From Planococcus sp. 107-1 (GTDB taxonomy: Bacteria > Bacillota > Bacilli > Bacillales_A > Planococcaceae), in assembly GCF_021513255.1 (NCBI RefSeq), contig NZ_CP090977.1:1550001-1614000 (forward strand): 64,000 nt of DNA, written 5' to 3'. The position numbers were made by a program, and so were the translations under genes. The stretch's first letter is position 1, and every line of letters begins with the position of its first letter. The notes below the pieces were generated by a model. That model ran no database searches, was not told where the DNA came from, and saw nothing but the letters and a program-made list of their open reading frames with translations. This document shows positions 41,909-51,600 of this stretch, piece by piece.

Positions 41909-43273
41909 TTGTTGTCGGCCGACCCGTACTTATCAGTAAAAGCATTAACCAAATACATAAAAAAGAAATTTGACGCGGATCCCCATTTGCGCGACGTTTA
42001 CGTTAAAGGGGAATTGTCGAATGTCAAAATCCACACAAGTGGACATATTTACTTTACGTTAAAAGACAATTCGGCACGCCTCGCTGCGGTCATGTTTTCA
42101 GCGAATGCAAAATCCGTTAAATTCAAGCCGGAAAGTGGCATGACGGTCTTGATTCGGGGAGATGTCAATGTCTACGAAGCTTCGGGGCAATATCAATTGT
42201 ATGCCCAATCGATGCAAGCAGATGGAATAGGGGATTATTATCTGGCTTTCGAGCAGTTGAAAGAAAAACTGGCAAAAGAAGGCTTGTTCAATGCTGTGCA
42301 TAAAAAGCCGTTCCCTCGTTTTCCGAAGCGGATTGCAGTGGTGACAGCTCCAACCGGTGCAGCGGTTAGGGATATCGTTACCACGTTGAACCGGCGTTAT
42401 CCGCTGGCTAAAGTGGTTATTTTCCCAACGCTGGTGCAAGGTGCACAAGCGACACAGTCGATTGTCCAGTCCATTCAAGCGGCTGGAAAAAGTGATTTTG
42501 ATGTGATGATCGTTGGCCGCGGAGGCGGCTCGATTGAAGATTTATGGGCATTTAATGAAGAAGCGGTTGCACGAGCGATTTTTCAGTCGCAAATTCCGAT
42601 CATTAGCGCAGTTGGCCACGAAACGGATACGACCATTTCCGATTTTGTCGCTGACCTGCGGGCTCCTACGCCGACTGCCGCTGCGGAACTGGCAGTGCCA
42701 AGCAAAGCCGAATTGATAGACCGGCTGCTCGGTTACCGGTCAGCCATGTACCGCATGACCTCCAATATGATTACAAAAGATAAAACAGCATTAAACCGGT
42801 TGATGAATTCAATGCCGTTTGCATATCCGGACCGCTTATACCGCCCATTTATTGAACGGGTCGAACGAGCGACGGATTCGTTGCAGCGCGAAACGGATCA
42901 GCTGATTGTACGGGCGAAAGAGCGCCATAATTATCTGCATAATCAATTGGCAAATCGCACACCTGTCCAACGCATCAAACAGTCTGCAATCGATATTGGA
43001 CAATTGGAGCGGAGGCTCGATCATCTGCTTTCTGCCCAGCTCCGTTCGAACCAGCAGCAATTCTCATCTGCAATGCGGACCTTGGATGCTTTGAGTCCTT
43101 TGAAAATTATGGATCGCGGGTATTCGATTTCCTATAAAGAAGGGCAAGTCGTAAAAAGCGTCAAACAAGTTGAAAAGGGCGACGAATTAACCGTTTCCTT
43201 ACAAGATGGCACATTAAAGGCATTAGTGACTGAACGAAATCTTACGAGTGAAGGAGATAAAGAAAATGGCTGA
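41909..43273 (+). CDS. xseA: Exodeoxyribonuclease VII large subunit
   Basis: Large subunit of the ssDNA exonuclease VII, 454 residues. The N-terminal OB fold (YVKGELSNVKIHTSGHIYFTLKD, given here as YVKGELSNVKIH and GHIYFTLKD) is followed by the catalytic core with VVTAPTGAAVRDIV and the GRGGGSIEDLWAFNEE motif, then a coiled-coil arm and a C-terminal tail. The start is a TTG (41909 or the adjacent 41912) after AGGGGT. It overlaps xseB by 8 bp. Confidence 0.95.
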   Translation: MLSADPYLSVKALTKYIKKKFDADPHLRDVYVKGELSNVKIHTSGHIYFTLKDNSARLAAVMFSANAKSVKFKPESGMTVLIRGDVNVYEASGQYQLYAQSMQADGIGDYYLAFEQLKEKLAKEGLFNAVHKKPFPRFPKRIAVVTAPTGAAVRDIVTTLNRRYPLAKVVIFPTLVQGAQATQSIVQSIQAAGKSDFDVMIVGRGGGSIEDLWAFNEEAVARAIFQSQIPIISAVGHETDTTISDFVADLRAPTPTAAAELAVPSKAELIDRLLGYRSAMYRMTSNMITKDKTALNRLMNSMPFAYPDRLYRPFIERVERATDSLQRETDQLIVRAKERHNYLHNQLANRTPVQRIKQSAIDIGQLERRLDHLLSAQLRSNQQQFSSAMRTLDALSPLKIMDRGYSISYKEGQVVKSVKQVEKGDELTVSLQDGTLKALVTERNLTSEGDKENG

Positions 43274-43502
43274 AAAAGAGATCATGTTTAACCAAGCGAT
43301 GGAACAATTAGAAGAGATAGTCCGTCAGTTAGAGCAAGGGGATGTACCGCTTGAAGAAGCTTTGACGCTTTATCAAAAAGGGATGGAGCTTTCCAAAGTG
43401 TGCCACGATAAATTACAGAGTGCGGAGAAGCAGCTGGTCACGATGATGAATGACGGCAAAGAAGTTTCAATTGATGTAGAAATGGATGGGACTTCCAAAT
43501 GA
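43266..43502 (+). CDS. xseB: Exodeoxyribonuclease VII small subunit
   Basis: Small subunit of exonuclease VII, 78 residues, two helices with MEQLEEIVRQLEQGDVPLEEAL (in part MEQLEEIVRQLEQGD). It wraps around the XseA coiled coil. GAAGGAG lies upstream of the ATG. It overlaps xseA and ispA. Confidence 0.94.
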   Translation: MAEKEIMFNQAMEQLEEIVRQLEQGDVPLEEALTLYQKGMELSKVCHDKLQSAEKQLVTMMNDGKEVSIDVEMDGTSK

Positions 43503-44377
43503 ATCTGACTACATTCCGAGAAGTGAACGAACCATTAATCCAAAATGAATTAGCGTCATTGATCAAGCAATTGGAAATTCCTGCTTCATTAAAAGATTCC
43601 ATGGATTATTCCTTGCAAGCCGGCGGCAAACGGATCCGCCCGATTTTATTGCTGGCAGTGGTCCATGAACTTGGCGGCAGCCACCCGGATGCTATAAAAG
43701 TGGCAGCAGCCATTGAAATGATCCATACGTATTCGCTGATCCATGATGATTTACCAAGCATGGATAATGATGATTTGAGACGGGGAATGCCGACGAATCA
43801 CAAAGTTTATGGCGAAGCCGTCGCAATTCTAGCTGGGGATGCCTTATTGACTTATAGTTTCGGTGTTGTGGCACGTCTGCAGCATGTTTCAAGCGATGAC
43901 AAAATCCGTCTGATCGATTTGATGAGTGTATCAGCTGGGGCTGAAGGCATGGTAGGCGGCCAAGTGCTGGATATTGAAGGCGAAGAAAAGAAATTGAGTT
44001 TGGAAGAACTGGAGCAAGTCCATCGTTTGAAAACAGGGGCTTTGCTGACGTACAGCATTTTAGCTGGCGCAATATTAGGCGGGGCGACGCCAGAGCAAAT
44101 TCTGGCATTTTCAAAATTCGGGGAACATATCGGGCTCGCATTCCAAATTCAGGATGATATCTTGGATGTTACGGGAACTTCACAGGAGCTTGGCAAGACG
44201 GCTGGAAAAGACGAATCAAGCGAAAAAAGCACATATCCAGGTCTGTTAACTTTGCCAAAAGCAAAAGAAAAGCTGGATTACCATGCTTCTGAAGCATTAT
44301 CGGCCATTCGTTCGCTTGGCGGAAATATGCAGCTGCTAGAGGAATTGACTGCTTTGATCGTAAAACGAAAAAATTAA
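43499..44377 (+). CDS. ispA: Farnesyl diphosphate synthase (geranyltranstransferase)
   Basis: Prenyl elongase adding IPP to DMAPP and GPP, 292 residues. The first Asp-rich motif is DDLPSMDND, the second is QIQDDILD, with GGKRIRP for the IPP site. It is the xse operon's third gene and lies just upstream of dxs, as in B. subtilis. Confidence 0.95.
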   Translation: MNLTTFREVNEPLIQNELASLIKQLEIPASLKDSMDYSLQAGGKRIRPILLLAVVHELGGSHPDAIKVAAAIEMIHTYSLIHDDLPSMDNDDLRRGMPTNHKVYGEAVAILAGDALLTYSFGVVARLQHVSSDDKIRLIDLMSVSAGAEGMVGGQVLDIEGEEKKLSLEELEQVHRLKTGALLTYSILAGAILGGATPEQILAFSKFGEHIGLAFQIQDDILDVTGTSQELGKTAGKDESSEKSTYPGLLTLPKAKEKLDYHASEALSAIRSLGGNMQLLEELTALIVKRKN

Positions 44378-44392
44378 GCGATGCGCTCAAGT

Positions 44393-44420
44393 TTGTACAT
44401 TTGGAATAGATTGTTATAAT
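44393..44420 (+). promoter_or_regulatory. Promoter of dxs
   Basis: TTGTAC (44393-44398) and a consensus TATAAT (44415-44420) are 16 bp apart. Confidence 0.65.
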
Positions 44421-44469
44421 AGGTAAAGGTAATTTTACGGTAAAAATATAGAAAAAGGTGTGTGATGGA

Positions 44470-46370
44470 ATGGATCTGCATACGATTACTAGTCCATCTT
44501 TCTTAAAAGAGCTAGATCAGAAACAGCTCGTTGAATTAAGCGAAGATATCCGGAAATTTCTTATTGAAAATTTATCAAAAACAGGCGGGCATATCGGTCC
44601 AAATTTGGGTGTAGTTGAACTGACAATTGCTTTACACCGTGTATTCAACAGTCCAGCTGACAAATTCATCTGGGATGTAGGGCATCAGTCATACGTCCAC
44701 AAGATTTTAACGGGACGCGCTAGCCAATTTGATACATTGCGCCAATTCAAAGGCTTGTGCGGATTCCCGAAACGCAACGAAAGTGAGCATGATGTTTGGG
44801 AAACCGGACATAGTTCCACGTCTTTATCAGCGGCTATGGGCATGGCTGCTGCGCGTGATATCAAAAAAGCTAAAAACCATGTTGTTCCGATTATCGGAGA
44901 TGGTGCGCTTACCGGCGGGATGGCTTTTGAAGCACTTAACCACATTGGTCATGCTAAAACGAATATGATTGTCATTTTAAACGACAACGAGATGTCGATT
45001 GCACCGAATGTCGGCGCGATGCACAGCGTCCTCGGAAGAATGCGGACGGCTGGCAAATACAATAAAGTCAAAGACGATTTGGAATATCTATTGAAGAAAA
45101 TTCCGGCTGTCGGCGGAAATTGGCTTCCACCGCAGAACGCGTCAAAGACAGCTTGAAGTATTTGCTGGTATCGGGCATGTTCTTTGAAGAGTTAGGCTTT
45201 ACATATCTTGGACCGATCAATGGCCATGATCTGGAAGAGCTGGAAGAAAATCTTCGATATGCGAAAAAGATGGACGGCCCAGTGCTTCTGCACGTCATAA
45301 CGAAAAAAGGCAAAGGTTATTTGCCGGCTGAACAAGACCGCATCGGAACGTGGCACGGCATCGGGCCTTATAAGATGGAAACAGGAGATCTTGTGAAATC
45401 ATCTTCAAAAGCGCCTTCCTGGAGCGGCTTGATTGCAGAAACGGTAAGGAAACTTGCAAGGACAGATGAGCGAATTGTAGCCATTACACCGGCAATGCCT
45501 GTCGGTTCGAAGCTCGAAGGATTTGCCTCTGAGTTCCCGGACCGCATGTTTGATGTCGGCATCGCGGAACAGCATGCAACAACGATGGCTGCGGGACTTG
45601 CGACGCAAGACATGAAACCATTTTTGGCGATCTACTCTACATTCCTTCAGCGCGCCTATGATCAAGTCGTGCATGATATTTGCCGCCAAAACTTGAATGT
45701 TTTCATCGGCATCGACCGTTCGGGATTAGTAGGAGCGGATGGCGAAACGCACCAAGGTGTATTTGACATTGCGTTCTTGCGCCATTTGCCGAATATGGTG
45801 ATCATGATGCCTAAAGATGAAAACGAAGGACAGCACATGGTGAAAACTGCCATCGAATACAATGACGGCCCAATTGCCCTCCGCTACCCACGCGGAAATG
45901 GTTTAGGCGTTGAGATGGATGCCGATTTGATGACATTGCCGATCGGTTCGTGGGAAGTTTTAGAAGAAGGCAAAGATGCTGTAATCCTGACTTTCGGAAC
46001 GACGATTCCAATGGCGCTCCATGCAGCGGAACAATTGCGTGAACAAGGCATTCAGGCAGAAGTGGTCAATGCACGATTCATCAAACCGATGGATAATGCG
46101 ATGCTCCATAAAATATTCGGACGCAATGTGCCGATCGTGACGATCGAAGAAGCTGTGCTTCAAGGCGGCTTCGGCAGCGGTGTGCTTGAATTTGCTGAAG
46201 AAAATGACTACCGCAGCGCAGTCATCGACCGCCTTGGTATTCCAGATCAATTTATCGAACACGGCGATGTGGCTGAATTGATGGATGAAATCCATTTGAA
46301 CAGCGATGAAGTTGTTAAAGTCATCAAAAAACGTGTAAATGCTTCTGCGAAAGCGGAAACGAACGTATGA
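44470..46370 (+). CDS. dxs: 1-deoxy-D-xylulose-5-phosphate synthase, frameshifted
   Basis: Thiamine-dependent first enzyme of the MEP pathway, about 633 residues when corrected. [29 protein letters not shown] (TPP and Mg site), [10 protein letters not shown] and [17 protein letters not shown] are intact. The first frame ends [12 protein letters not shown]; the continuation [16 protein letters not shown] lies in the next frame. One A missing in GGAAATTGG at 45116-45124 restores [12 protein letters not shown]. Dxs is normally essential where the MEP route is the only one, which argues for a sequence error. Start 44470 lies 9 bp after AAGGTG. Confidence 0.94.
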
Positions 46371-47192
46371 CCAATAAAGTGAAAAAAGAACGGGTGGACA
46401 TTCTCCTCGTTGAACGGGGAATTTGTGAAACCCGGGAAAAAGCAAAACGCGCCATCATGGCTGGCATCATTTATTCCAATGAAGAGCGCATGAACAAACC
46501 TGGCGAAAAAATTCCGGAAGATGCGCCGCTGCAGATGAAAGGCAATGATTTAAAATATGTCAGTCGAGGCGGATTGAAGCTCGAAAAAGCCATAGCGGAG
46601 TTTGATTTGTCCGTAGACGGCAAGTTGATGCTCGATATCGGTTCTTCGACTGGCGGCTTTACAGATTGCGCTTTGCAAAATGGAGCGAAGCATTGCTACG
46701 CACTCGATGTCGGCTATAATCAGCTGGCTTGGAAAATTCGGCAGGATGAACGTGTCACCGTCATGGAACGCACCAATTTCCGCAATTCGAAACCGGAAGA
46801 TTTTACAGAAGGTTTGCCTGAATTTGCAACGATTGATGTGAGTTTCATTTCCTTGCGCATTATTTTGCCGGTTCTCAAAGAAATCATCGTCCCTGGCGGC
46901 GATGTGATCGCTTTAGTGAAACCGCAATTTGAAGCTGAAGCGGGAAGCTGTCGGAAAGAAAGGGATTGTCCGTGAACCGAAAACTCACCGCGATGTGCTG
47001 ATGAAAGTCGGCGGCTTTGCGGTGGATGCCGGTTTCCACCTGCGAAATATGTCTTTTTCACCCATTACCGGAGGAGAAGGAAATATTGAATTTCTTTTCC
47101 ATCTTCAGTCCGCTATGGATGGCGAGGAAATTGCAGCGGTATCAGAACAAACTGTTCAAGCTACCGTGCAGGAAGCACACGAGCGCCTATAA
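46367..47192 (+). CDS. TlyA family rRNA 2'-O-methyltransferase (YqxC), frameshifted
   Basis: S4-domain plus FtsJ-like methyltransferase, about 275 residues when corrected. The N-terminal S4 RNA-binding part ([22 protein letters not shown]) is followed by the SAM site [19 protein letters not shown] and the K-D-K-E-type acid in [11 protein letters not shown]. The first frame fails after [14 protein letters not shown]; the continuation [20 protein letters not shown] lies in another frame. One extra base in GCTGAAGCGGGAA at 46936-46948 explains it. It overlaps dxs by 4 bp. In B. subtilis it lies at the same place before ahrC. Confidence 0.88.
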
Positions 47193-47221
47193 CACATTCC
47201 ATTTGGAATGTGTTTTCTTTT
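47192..47221 (+). terminator. Terminator of dxs-tlyA
   Basis: ACACATTCC and GGAATGTGT form a 9-bp stem with an ATTT loop and a T-rich tail. Confidence 0.88.
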
Positions 47222-47315
47222 TGAGAAATTCGGCCCCTTTTGCATATGAAAAATTCAGTAATCGTATTTCAGAACTGCCAATTTAACCAGTAAATTTCGT
47301 GTTTTTCTAATTGAC

Positions 47316-47344
47316 TTGTCAGCGCCTCTGTTTAAAGGTACGAT
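47316..47344 (+). promoter_or_regulatory. Promoter of argR-recN-spo0A
   Basis: TTGTCA (47316-47321) and TACGAT (47339-47344) are 17 bp apart. Confidence 0.6.
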
Positions 47345-47354
47345 ATTAAGGAAA

Positions 47355-47370
47355 TAGAATATTTATTCAT
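47355..47370 (+). promoter_or_regulatory. ARG box (ArgR/AhrC operator)
   Basis: TAGAATATTTATTCAT is close to the known ARG box core TGAATWWWWATTCA, with one mismatch. It lies just downstream of the -10 element, so ArgR probably represses its own operon. Confidence 0.65.
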
Positions 47371-47386
47371 TCTAGGAGGATAAACC

Positions 47387-47836
47387 GTGAACAAAGGCCA
47401 ACGCCATATCAAAATCCGTGATCTGATTTCGAACCGAGAAATCGAGACGCAGGATGAATTAGTCGACTTACTGAAATCAGCAGGCTACGAAGTGACGCAA
47501 GCGACCGTTTCAAGAGATATTAAAGAATTGCATTTAGTGAAAGTGCCGCTGCAAGACGGCCGTTACAAATATAGCCTACCGGCAGATCAGCGATTTAACC
47601 CGATGCAAAAATTGCATCGTGCGTTGACAGATGCGTTTGTCAGCATCGATGGGGCGAGCCATTTCTTAATCATGAAAACCTTGCCGGGAAATGCCCATGC
47701 TATCGGTTCCTTGATTGACCATTTGGATTGGGAGGAAATTTTAGGGACCATTTGTGGGGACGACACGTGCTTGATTATTTGCCGTGACGTGGAACAGCGC
47801 GAAATCTTAAAACAGCGTTTAATTGAAATGCTTTAA
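47387..47836 (+). CDS. argR: Arginine repressor ArgR/AhrC
   Basis: Arginine-responsive regulator of 149 residues. The N-terminal winged helix carries [18 protein letters not shown] and the C-terminal arginine-binding hexamer domain has [17 protein letters not shown] and [15 protein letters not shown]. The GTG start has AGGAGG 6 bp upstream. It precedes recN by 17 bp, as in B. subtilis (ahrC-recN). Confidence 0.95.
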   Translation: MNKGQRHIKIRDLISNREIETQDELVDLLKSAGYEVTQATVSRDIKELHLVKVPLQDGRYKYSLPADQRFNPMQKLHRALTDAFVSIDGASHFLIMKTLPGNAHAIGSLIDHLDWEEILGTICGDDTCLIICRDVEQREILKQRLIEML

Positions 47837-47853
47837 AAAAGAGGTGGATGGGT

Positions 47854-49551
47854 ATGCTTCGGGAATTGGATATACGCAATTTTGCTATTATCGACTCCTT
47901 GACAGTCAGCTTTACAGAAGGGCTGACGGTTTTGACTGGGGAAACTGGGGCCGGCAAATCGATTATCATCGATGCGGTCCATTTATTGGCTGGGGGAAGA
48001 GGCAGCCAAGAGTTTATTCGCCATGGCGCTAAAAAAGCGGAAATCGAAGGATTGTTCACACTGGACAATGAAAAGCATCCGGTGTTTCGCAAATTAGAAG
48101 AATTCGGCATCGATTCGAGTGACGGGGATATTCTTCTGCGCCGGGAATTGAATGACCGCGGAAAAAATGTTTGCCGGATCAATGGCAAGCTTGTCACGAT
48201 CTCTATTTTGCGTGAAGTGGGCGCTGCCCTCATTGATATACACGGCCAGCACGAGACCCAGGAATTGATGGATGAAAAGCAGCATCTTTATCTGCTGGAT
48301 CAGTTTGCCGGAAAAACCTTGACCAAAGCGAGAGAAAGCTATTCCCATACGTATGATAAATACATGAAGCTGAAGCGGGAATTTGCCTCATATAATGAAA
48401 ATGAGCAGCAAATTGCACAGCGCATCGATTTACTGACGTTCCAATTGCGGGAAATTGAAGCTGCCGAACTGGTAGCAGGGGAAGAGGAAGAGCTTCAGCA
48501 AGAGCGTAAGAAACTTCAAAACTTCAATAAAATCTTCGAATCGGTATCGGCCGCCCATGAAGCCATCCAAGGCGAATCGAAGGGACTCGATTGGGTAGGT
48601 TCAGCGATGTCGGAACTCGAGCATGCCGCTTCAGTGGATGAACAGCTGAATAGCCATTCCGAAACACTTTCGAGCGCCTTTTATTTGATCCAAGATGTAT
48701 CGACTGATATTAAACGGATACTGGATGACATGGAATTCGATCCAGCCAGGTTGAATGAAATTGAACAGCGTCTTGTCTTGCTCCAATCGCTTAAACGGAA
48801 ATACGGAGCTTCGGTGGAAGACATCCTTTTGTATCACGAAACGCAAGTGGACGAATTGGATAAATTGATCAACCGTGACCAGCGCATTCAGCTTGACCAG
48901 GAAAAGCTGAAGGAATTGACGGAAGACCTGCGCGTGGAAGCGGAAGAACTGACGATCTTACGGAAAAAAGCAGCTGCCAAGCTCAGCAAAGCCATCATGG
49001 AACAATTGCGCGAACTCCATATGGGGAAAGCTTCTTTCGAAGTGAATTTTGCCTCGCTGCCGGGTGGACGGTTTGACCGCAATGGCCGTGATGCGATTGC
49101 GTTCTACATTTCAACCAATCTTGGCGAACCATTGAAGCCCTTGACAAAAGTGGCTTCCGGCGGGGAATTGTCGCGGATGATGCTTGCGCTGAAAACGATT
49201 TTTTCGAAACACCAAGGCATTACTTCCATTATTTTCGATGAAGTGGATACGGGAGTCAGCGGCAGAGTGGCACAAGCGATCGCCGAAAAAATCGCTGCCA
49301 TCTCGGTTCATTCCCAGGTTCTGTGCATTTCGCATTTGCCGCAAGTTGCAGCTATGGCCGACCAGCATTTATTCATCGAAAAGAAAGTGGAGAAACAGCG
49401 TACCACTACAGCGGTCCATGAACTAGAGGGCTATGAACGGACAGAAGAAATGAGCAGAATGCTTTCAGGAGCAGAAATTACTGATTTGACTTTACAGCAT
49501 GCCGAAGAATTACTGACGCTTGCGCGCGACAGAAAACTTACCATGAGGTAG
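47854..49551 (+). CDS. recN: DNA repair protein RecN
   Basis: SMC-like double-strand-break repair ATPase, 565 residues. Walker A is GETGAGKS near residue 30, long coiled-coil arms span about residues 150-370, the signature segment is SGGELSRMMLALK and Walker B is IIFDEVDTGVSGR. ATG at 47854 has AGAGGTGG 7 bp upstream; the ATG at 47848 abuts it. Only 33 bp separate it from spo0A; spoIVB, which lies between them in B. subtilis, is absent. Confidence 0.95.
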   Translation: MLRELDIRNFAIIDSLTVSFTEGLTVLTGETGAGKSIIIDAVHLLAGGRGSQEFIRHGAKKAEIEGLFTLDNEKHPVFRKLEEFGIDSSDGDILLRRELNDRGKNVCRINGKLVTISILREVGAALIDIHGQHETQELMDEKQHLYLLDQFAGKTLTKARESYSHTYDKYMKLKREFASYNENEQQIAQRIDLLTFQLREIEAAELVAGEEEELQQERKKLQNFNKIFESVSAAHEAIQGESKGLDWVGSAMSELEHAASVDEQLNSHSETLSSAFYLIQDVSTDIKRILDDMEFDPARLNEIEQRLVLLQSLKRKYGASVEDILLYHETQVDELDKLINRDQRIQLDQEKLKELTEDLRVEAEELTILRKKAAAKLSKAIMEQLRELHMGKASFEVNFASLPGGRFDRNGRDAIAFYISTNLGEPLKPLTKVASGGELSRMMLALKTIFSKHQGITSIIFDEVDTGVSGRVAQAIAEKIAAISVHSQVLCISHLPQVAAMADQHLFIEKKVEKQRTTTAVHELEGYERTEEMSRMLSGAEITDLTLQHAEELLTLARDRKLTMR

Positions 49552-49584
49552 TATGCAAAAAGCAGTCAACAGGGGGAAAAGTTG

Positions 49585-50343
49585 ATGGATAAGATAAAAA
49601 TTGCAATTGCGGACGATAATCGTGAACTTGTGAGGCTGATGAGCGATTATTTAAGCAAAGAACCGAATATGGAAGTTGTCGCAATCGCATACAACGGAAA
49701 AACGTGTATTGAAATGCTGAAAAAACAGAAAATCGATATATTGGTATTGGACATCATCATGCCTTATCTAGACGGAATAGCGGTTTTAGACGCGATCAAA
49801 GAAGATGATAACTTACGGGGAATCGACGTAATTATGCTTTCGGCATTCGGGCAAGAATCGATTATGAGCCAAGCTGCCCAATACGGTGCTTCCTACTTTA
49901 TCATGAAGCCGTTTGAAACCGAGCGGCTTGCTGTGCAGATCAACCACATCATGCAAAACCGGTCGGTTCCGCAGCAGACAGCGAGCGGCGAAACCTTAAA
50001 AGAAGAACGCATCAGCACGATGATGAAAGATATCGGCGTTCCTCCGCATATTAAAGGTTATGTTTATCTGAAAGAAGCGGTTTCGTTGGTGCTTGAAAAT
50101 CCGGATATCTTAAACCGGATCACAAAAGCCCTTTATCCGGGAATCGCCGATATTTTCGATACGACCCCTGCCAGAGTGGAGCGCTCGATCCGTCATGCGA
50201 TTGAATTGGTGTGGAATAAAAGCGAGACCACCCACATTTCCAAGATTTTCGGCTATAGCGAAGAACATCTACAGTCGAAGCCTTCCAACTCGCAATTCAT
50301 TGCAATGGTTGCCGATAGTATTCGGCACGGCCATCATTTATAA
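49585..50343 (+). CDS. spo0A: Response regulator Spo0A
   Basis: Master regulator of stationary-phase development, 252 residues. The receiver domain has the acidic pair Asp10-Asp11, the phosphorylated Asp56 (LDIIMPYLDG) and a Lys in MKPFE. The C-terminal DNA-binding domain is intact: ARVERSIRHAIELVW is the conserved promoter-contact helix, and KPSNSQFIAMVADSIR ends the protein. AGGGGG lies 8 bp before the ATG. It has no room for its own promoter (33-bp gap) and must be read with argR-recN or from a promoter inside recN. Its retention without nearby sporulation genes suggests roles other than sporulation. Confidence 0.94.
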   Translation: MDKIKIAIADDNRELVRLMSDYLSKEPNMEVVAIAYNGKTCIEMLKKQKIDILVLDIIMPYLDGIAVLDAIKEDDNLRGIDVIMLSAFGQESIMSQAAQYGASYFIMKPFETERLAVQINHIMQNRSVPQQTASGETLKEERISTMMKDIGVPPHIKGYVYLKEAVSLVLENPDILNRITKALYPGIADIFDTTPARVERSIRHAIELVWNKSETTHISKIFGYSEEHLQSKPSNSQFIAMVADSIRHGHHL

Positions 50344-50424
50344 TTACAATATGCGATTAATCCTATTTAATCGCTCGACTTAAACACTCAGCCAATGACT
50401 GTTCATCGGAGTAAAAATAGAAAG

Positions 50425-50454
50425 AAAAGCCGGGGAACAAGCCTGGCTTTTTTT
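50425..50454 (+). terminator. Terminator after spo0A
   Basis: AAAAGCCGG and CTGGCTTTT pair around an imperfect loop, with a T-run. Confidence 0.75.
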
Positions 50455-50478
50455 ATATTAGAAAGAGGATGATAAAAC

Positions 50479-51203
50479 GTGTCTGAAGTTAAAGTGTACG
50501 CTCACCGCGGCACCTCCGGCTACATGTTGGAAAATACATGGAGTGCTTTCCAAAAAGCATGTGAATTCGGAGTGGGCATCGAGTTGGATGTGCAAATAAC
50601 GAAAGATGGAGTTGTTGTGGTCTATCACGACGACAATTTAAAGCGGCTCAGCGGAAAGAACTGCTTAATAGAAGAGCATAACTACGAAACACTGAAGGAC
50701 ATTAAAATCGGCAAACGCTGGAAACGGCGGTTCACTAGCCATTCCATTCCGCTTGCTTACGAAGTGTTTCAATGGGCGAAAGAAAAAAATGTGCCTTTGA
50801 ATATAGAAATGAAAAAATCGGTTTCTACCCATCCGAAAGGACCTGAAATTCTGGCAGCGATGCTTGAAGGGGCGGGGAATTTCATCTTTCGTCATTCGAC
50901 GCAGAATTGCTTCGCAAGATGAAAGTCTTGATGCCTGGCACTGAGATGGCTTTGATCATTAAAAAAGGAATGCCACTTGAAAAGATCGAAACAATGGATT
51001 GGATCGATAGCATCCACCTCCATAAACGGCTGTATTCCATGGAATTTTTGAAGAACTTGCATAAAATGAAAAAGAATATCCGCGTCTATGGCCTGCTCGG
51101 ACGAGAAGCTGCTTTAAGAGAGCTTGCGCCAGAACTGGTTGGCGTAATTACGGATTACCCAGATCGGATAAAAGAAAAATTGCGTCTTGCCTATGAAAGG
51201 TAA
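50479..51203 (+). CDS. Glycerophosphodiester phosphodiesterase (YqiK-like), frameshifted
   Basis: Hydrolyses glycerophosphodiesters to glycerol-3-phosphate, about 241 residues when corrected. The catalytic HRGTSGYMLENT near residue 9, ELDVQITKDGVVVVYHDD and the Glu-Lys pair in LNIEMK are GDPD motifs. The first frame ends NFIFRHSTQNCFAR; the continuation SSFDAELLRKMKVLMPG lies in the next frame. One missing base near TCATCTTTCG (50883-50891) restores it. GTG start after GAAAGAGGATG. There is no signal peptide, so it is cytoplasmic. Confidence 0.9.
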
Positions 51204-51217
51204 GACGCAATTTTTTT
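51177..51217 (+). terminator. Terminator overlapping the 3' end of the GDPD gene
   Basis: TTGCGTCTT and AAGACGCAA pair with an inner CCT/AGG stem, followed by seven T. The 5' arm lies inside the coding region. Confidence 0.88.
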
Positions 51218-51258
51218 GAGGTTTTAATTCTTATTTTTGGGGGCGCTTTTGAAATTTC

Positions 51259-51477
51259 TCAGCGACTGTCCCTTTTTTTGCGGTCCCGGTTCAATAAGAA
51301 GCCGGCGAAAAATCCAATTCCAATTACAACAAACAGCGTTCCTAATGTGAATTGCAGCCATAATGCAGGGTACGGCTCCAATAATTTATTGAACAAAGTA
51401 TCGCGCATAAGCTTAATGCCATAAGCAGCCAAGATACCTGGAATCAGCAAAATAATAAATGCGATTAAACGGCCCAT
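51259..51477 (-). CDS. Small membrane protein, DUF2627 (YqzF-like)
   Basis: A 72-residue protein with two hydrophobic helices, starting MGRLIAFIILLIPGILAAYG and ending in a basic tail. AAGGAG lies 8 bp before this start; the longer frame has no RBS. The position between the GDPD gene and bkdR fits B. subtilis yqzF. Function is unknown. Confidence 0.7.
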   Translation of the reverse strand: MGRLIAFIILLIPGILAAYGIKLMRDTLFNKLLEPYPALWLQFTLGTLFVVIGIGFFAGFLLNRDRKKRDSR

Positions 51478-51559
51478 CTTTTCACTCCTTTCATCTATTG
51501 TTTCCAATTCTGATTAAGTTGTCAAGAATTCGTTCCTGATGTACCCTTTAAAAAGAGAC

Positions 51560-51573
51560 TGCAATTTATTGCA
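51560..51573 (+). promoter_or_regulatory. TGCAA-N4-TTGCA palindrome upstream of bkdR
   Basis: TGCAATTTATTGCA lies 28 bp before the bkdR start. The same motif occurs twice upstream of ptb. It is a candidate BkdR site for autoregulation. Confidence 0.55.
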
Positions 51574-51600
51574 AGATGTATAGGAAAGGTATGAATCCAT

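Noticed and set aside
45120-46370. A separate second dxs-like gene
   Set aside because: It is the continuation of dxs after a one-base loss; it lacks the N-terminal TPP half and has no RBS. The same reasoning applies to the split pieces of gcvPB, pstA, comGA, tlyA, the GDPD gene, bkdB and mutA.
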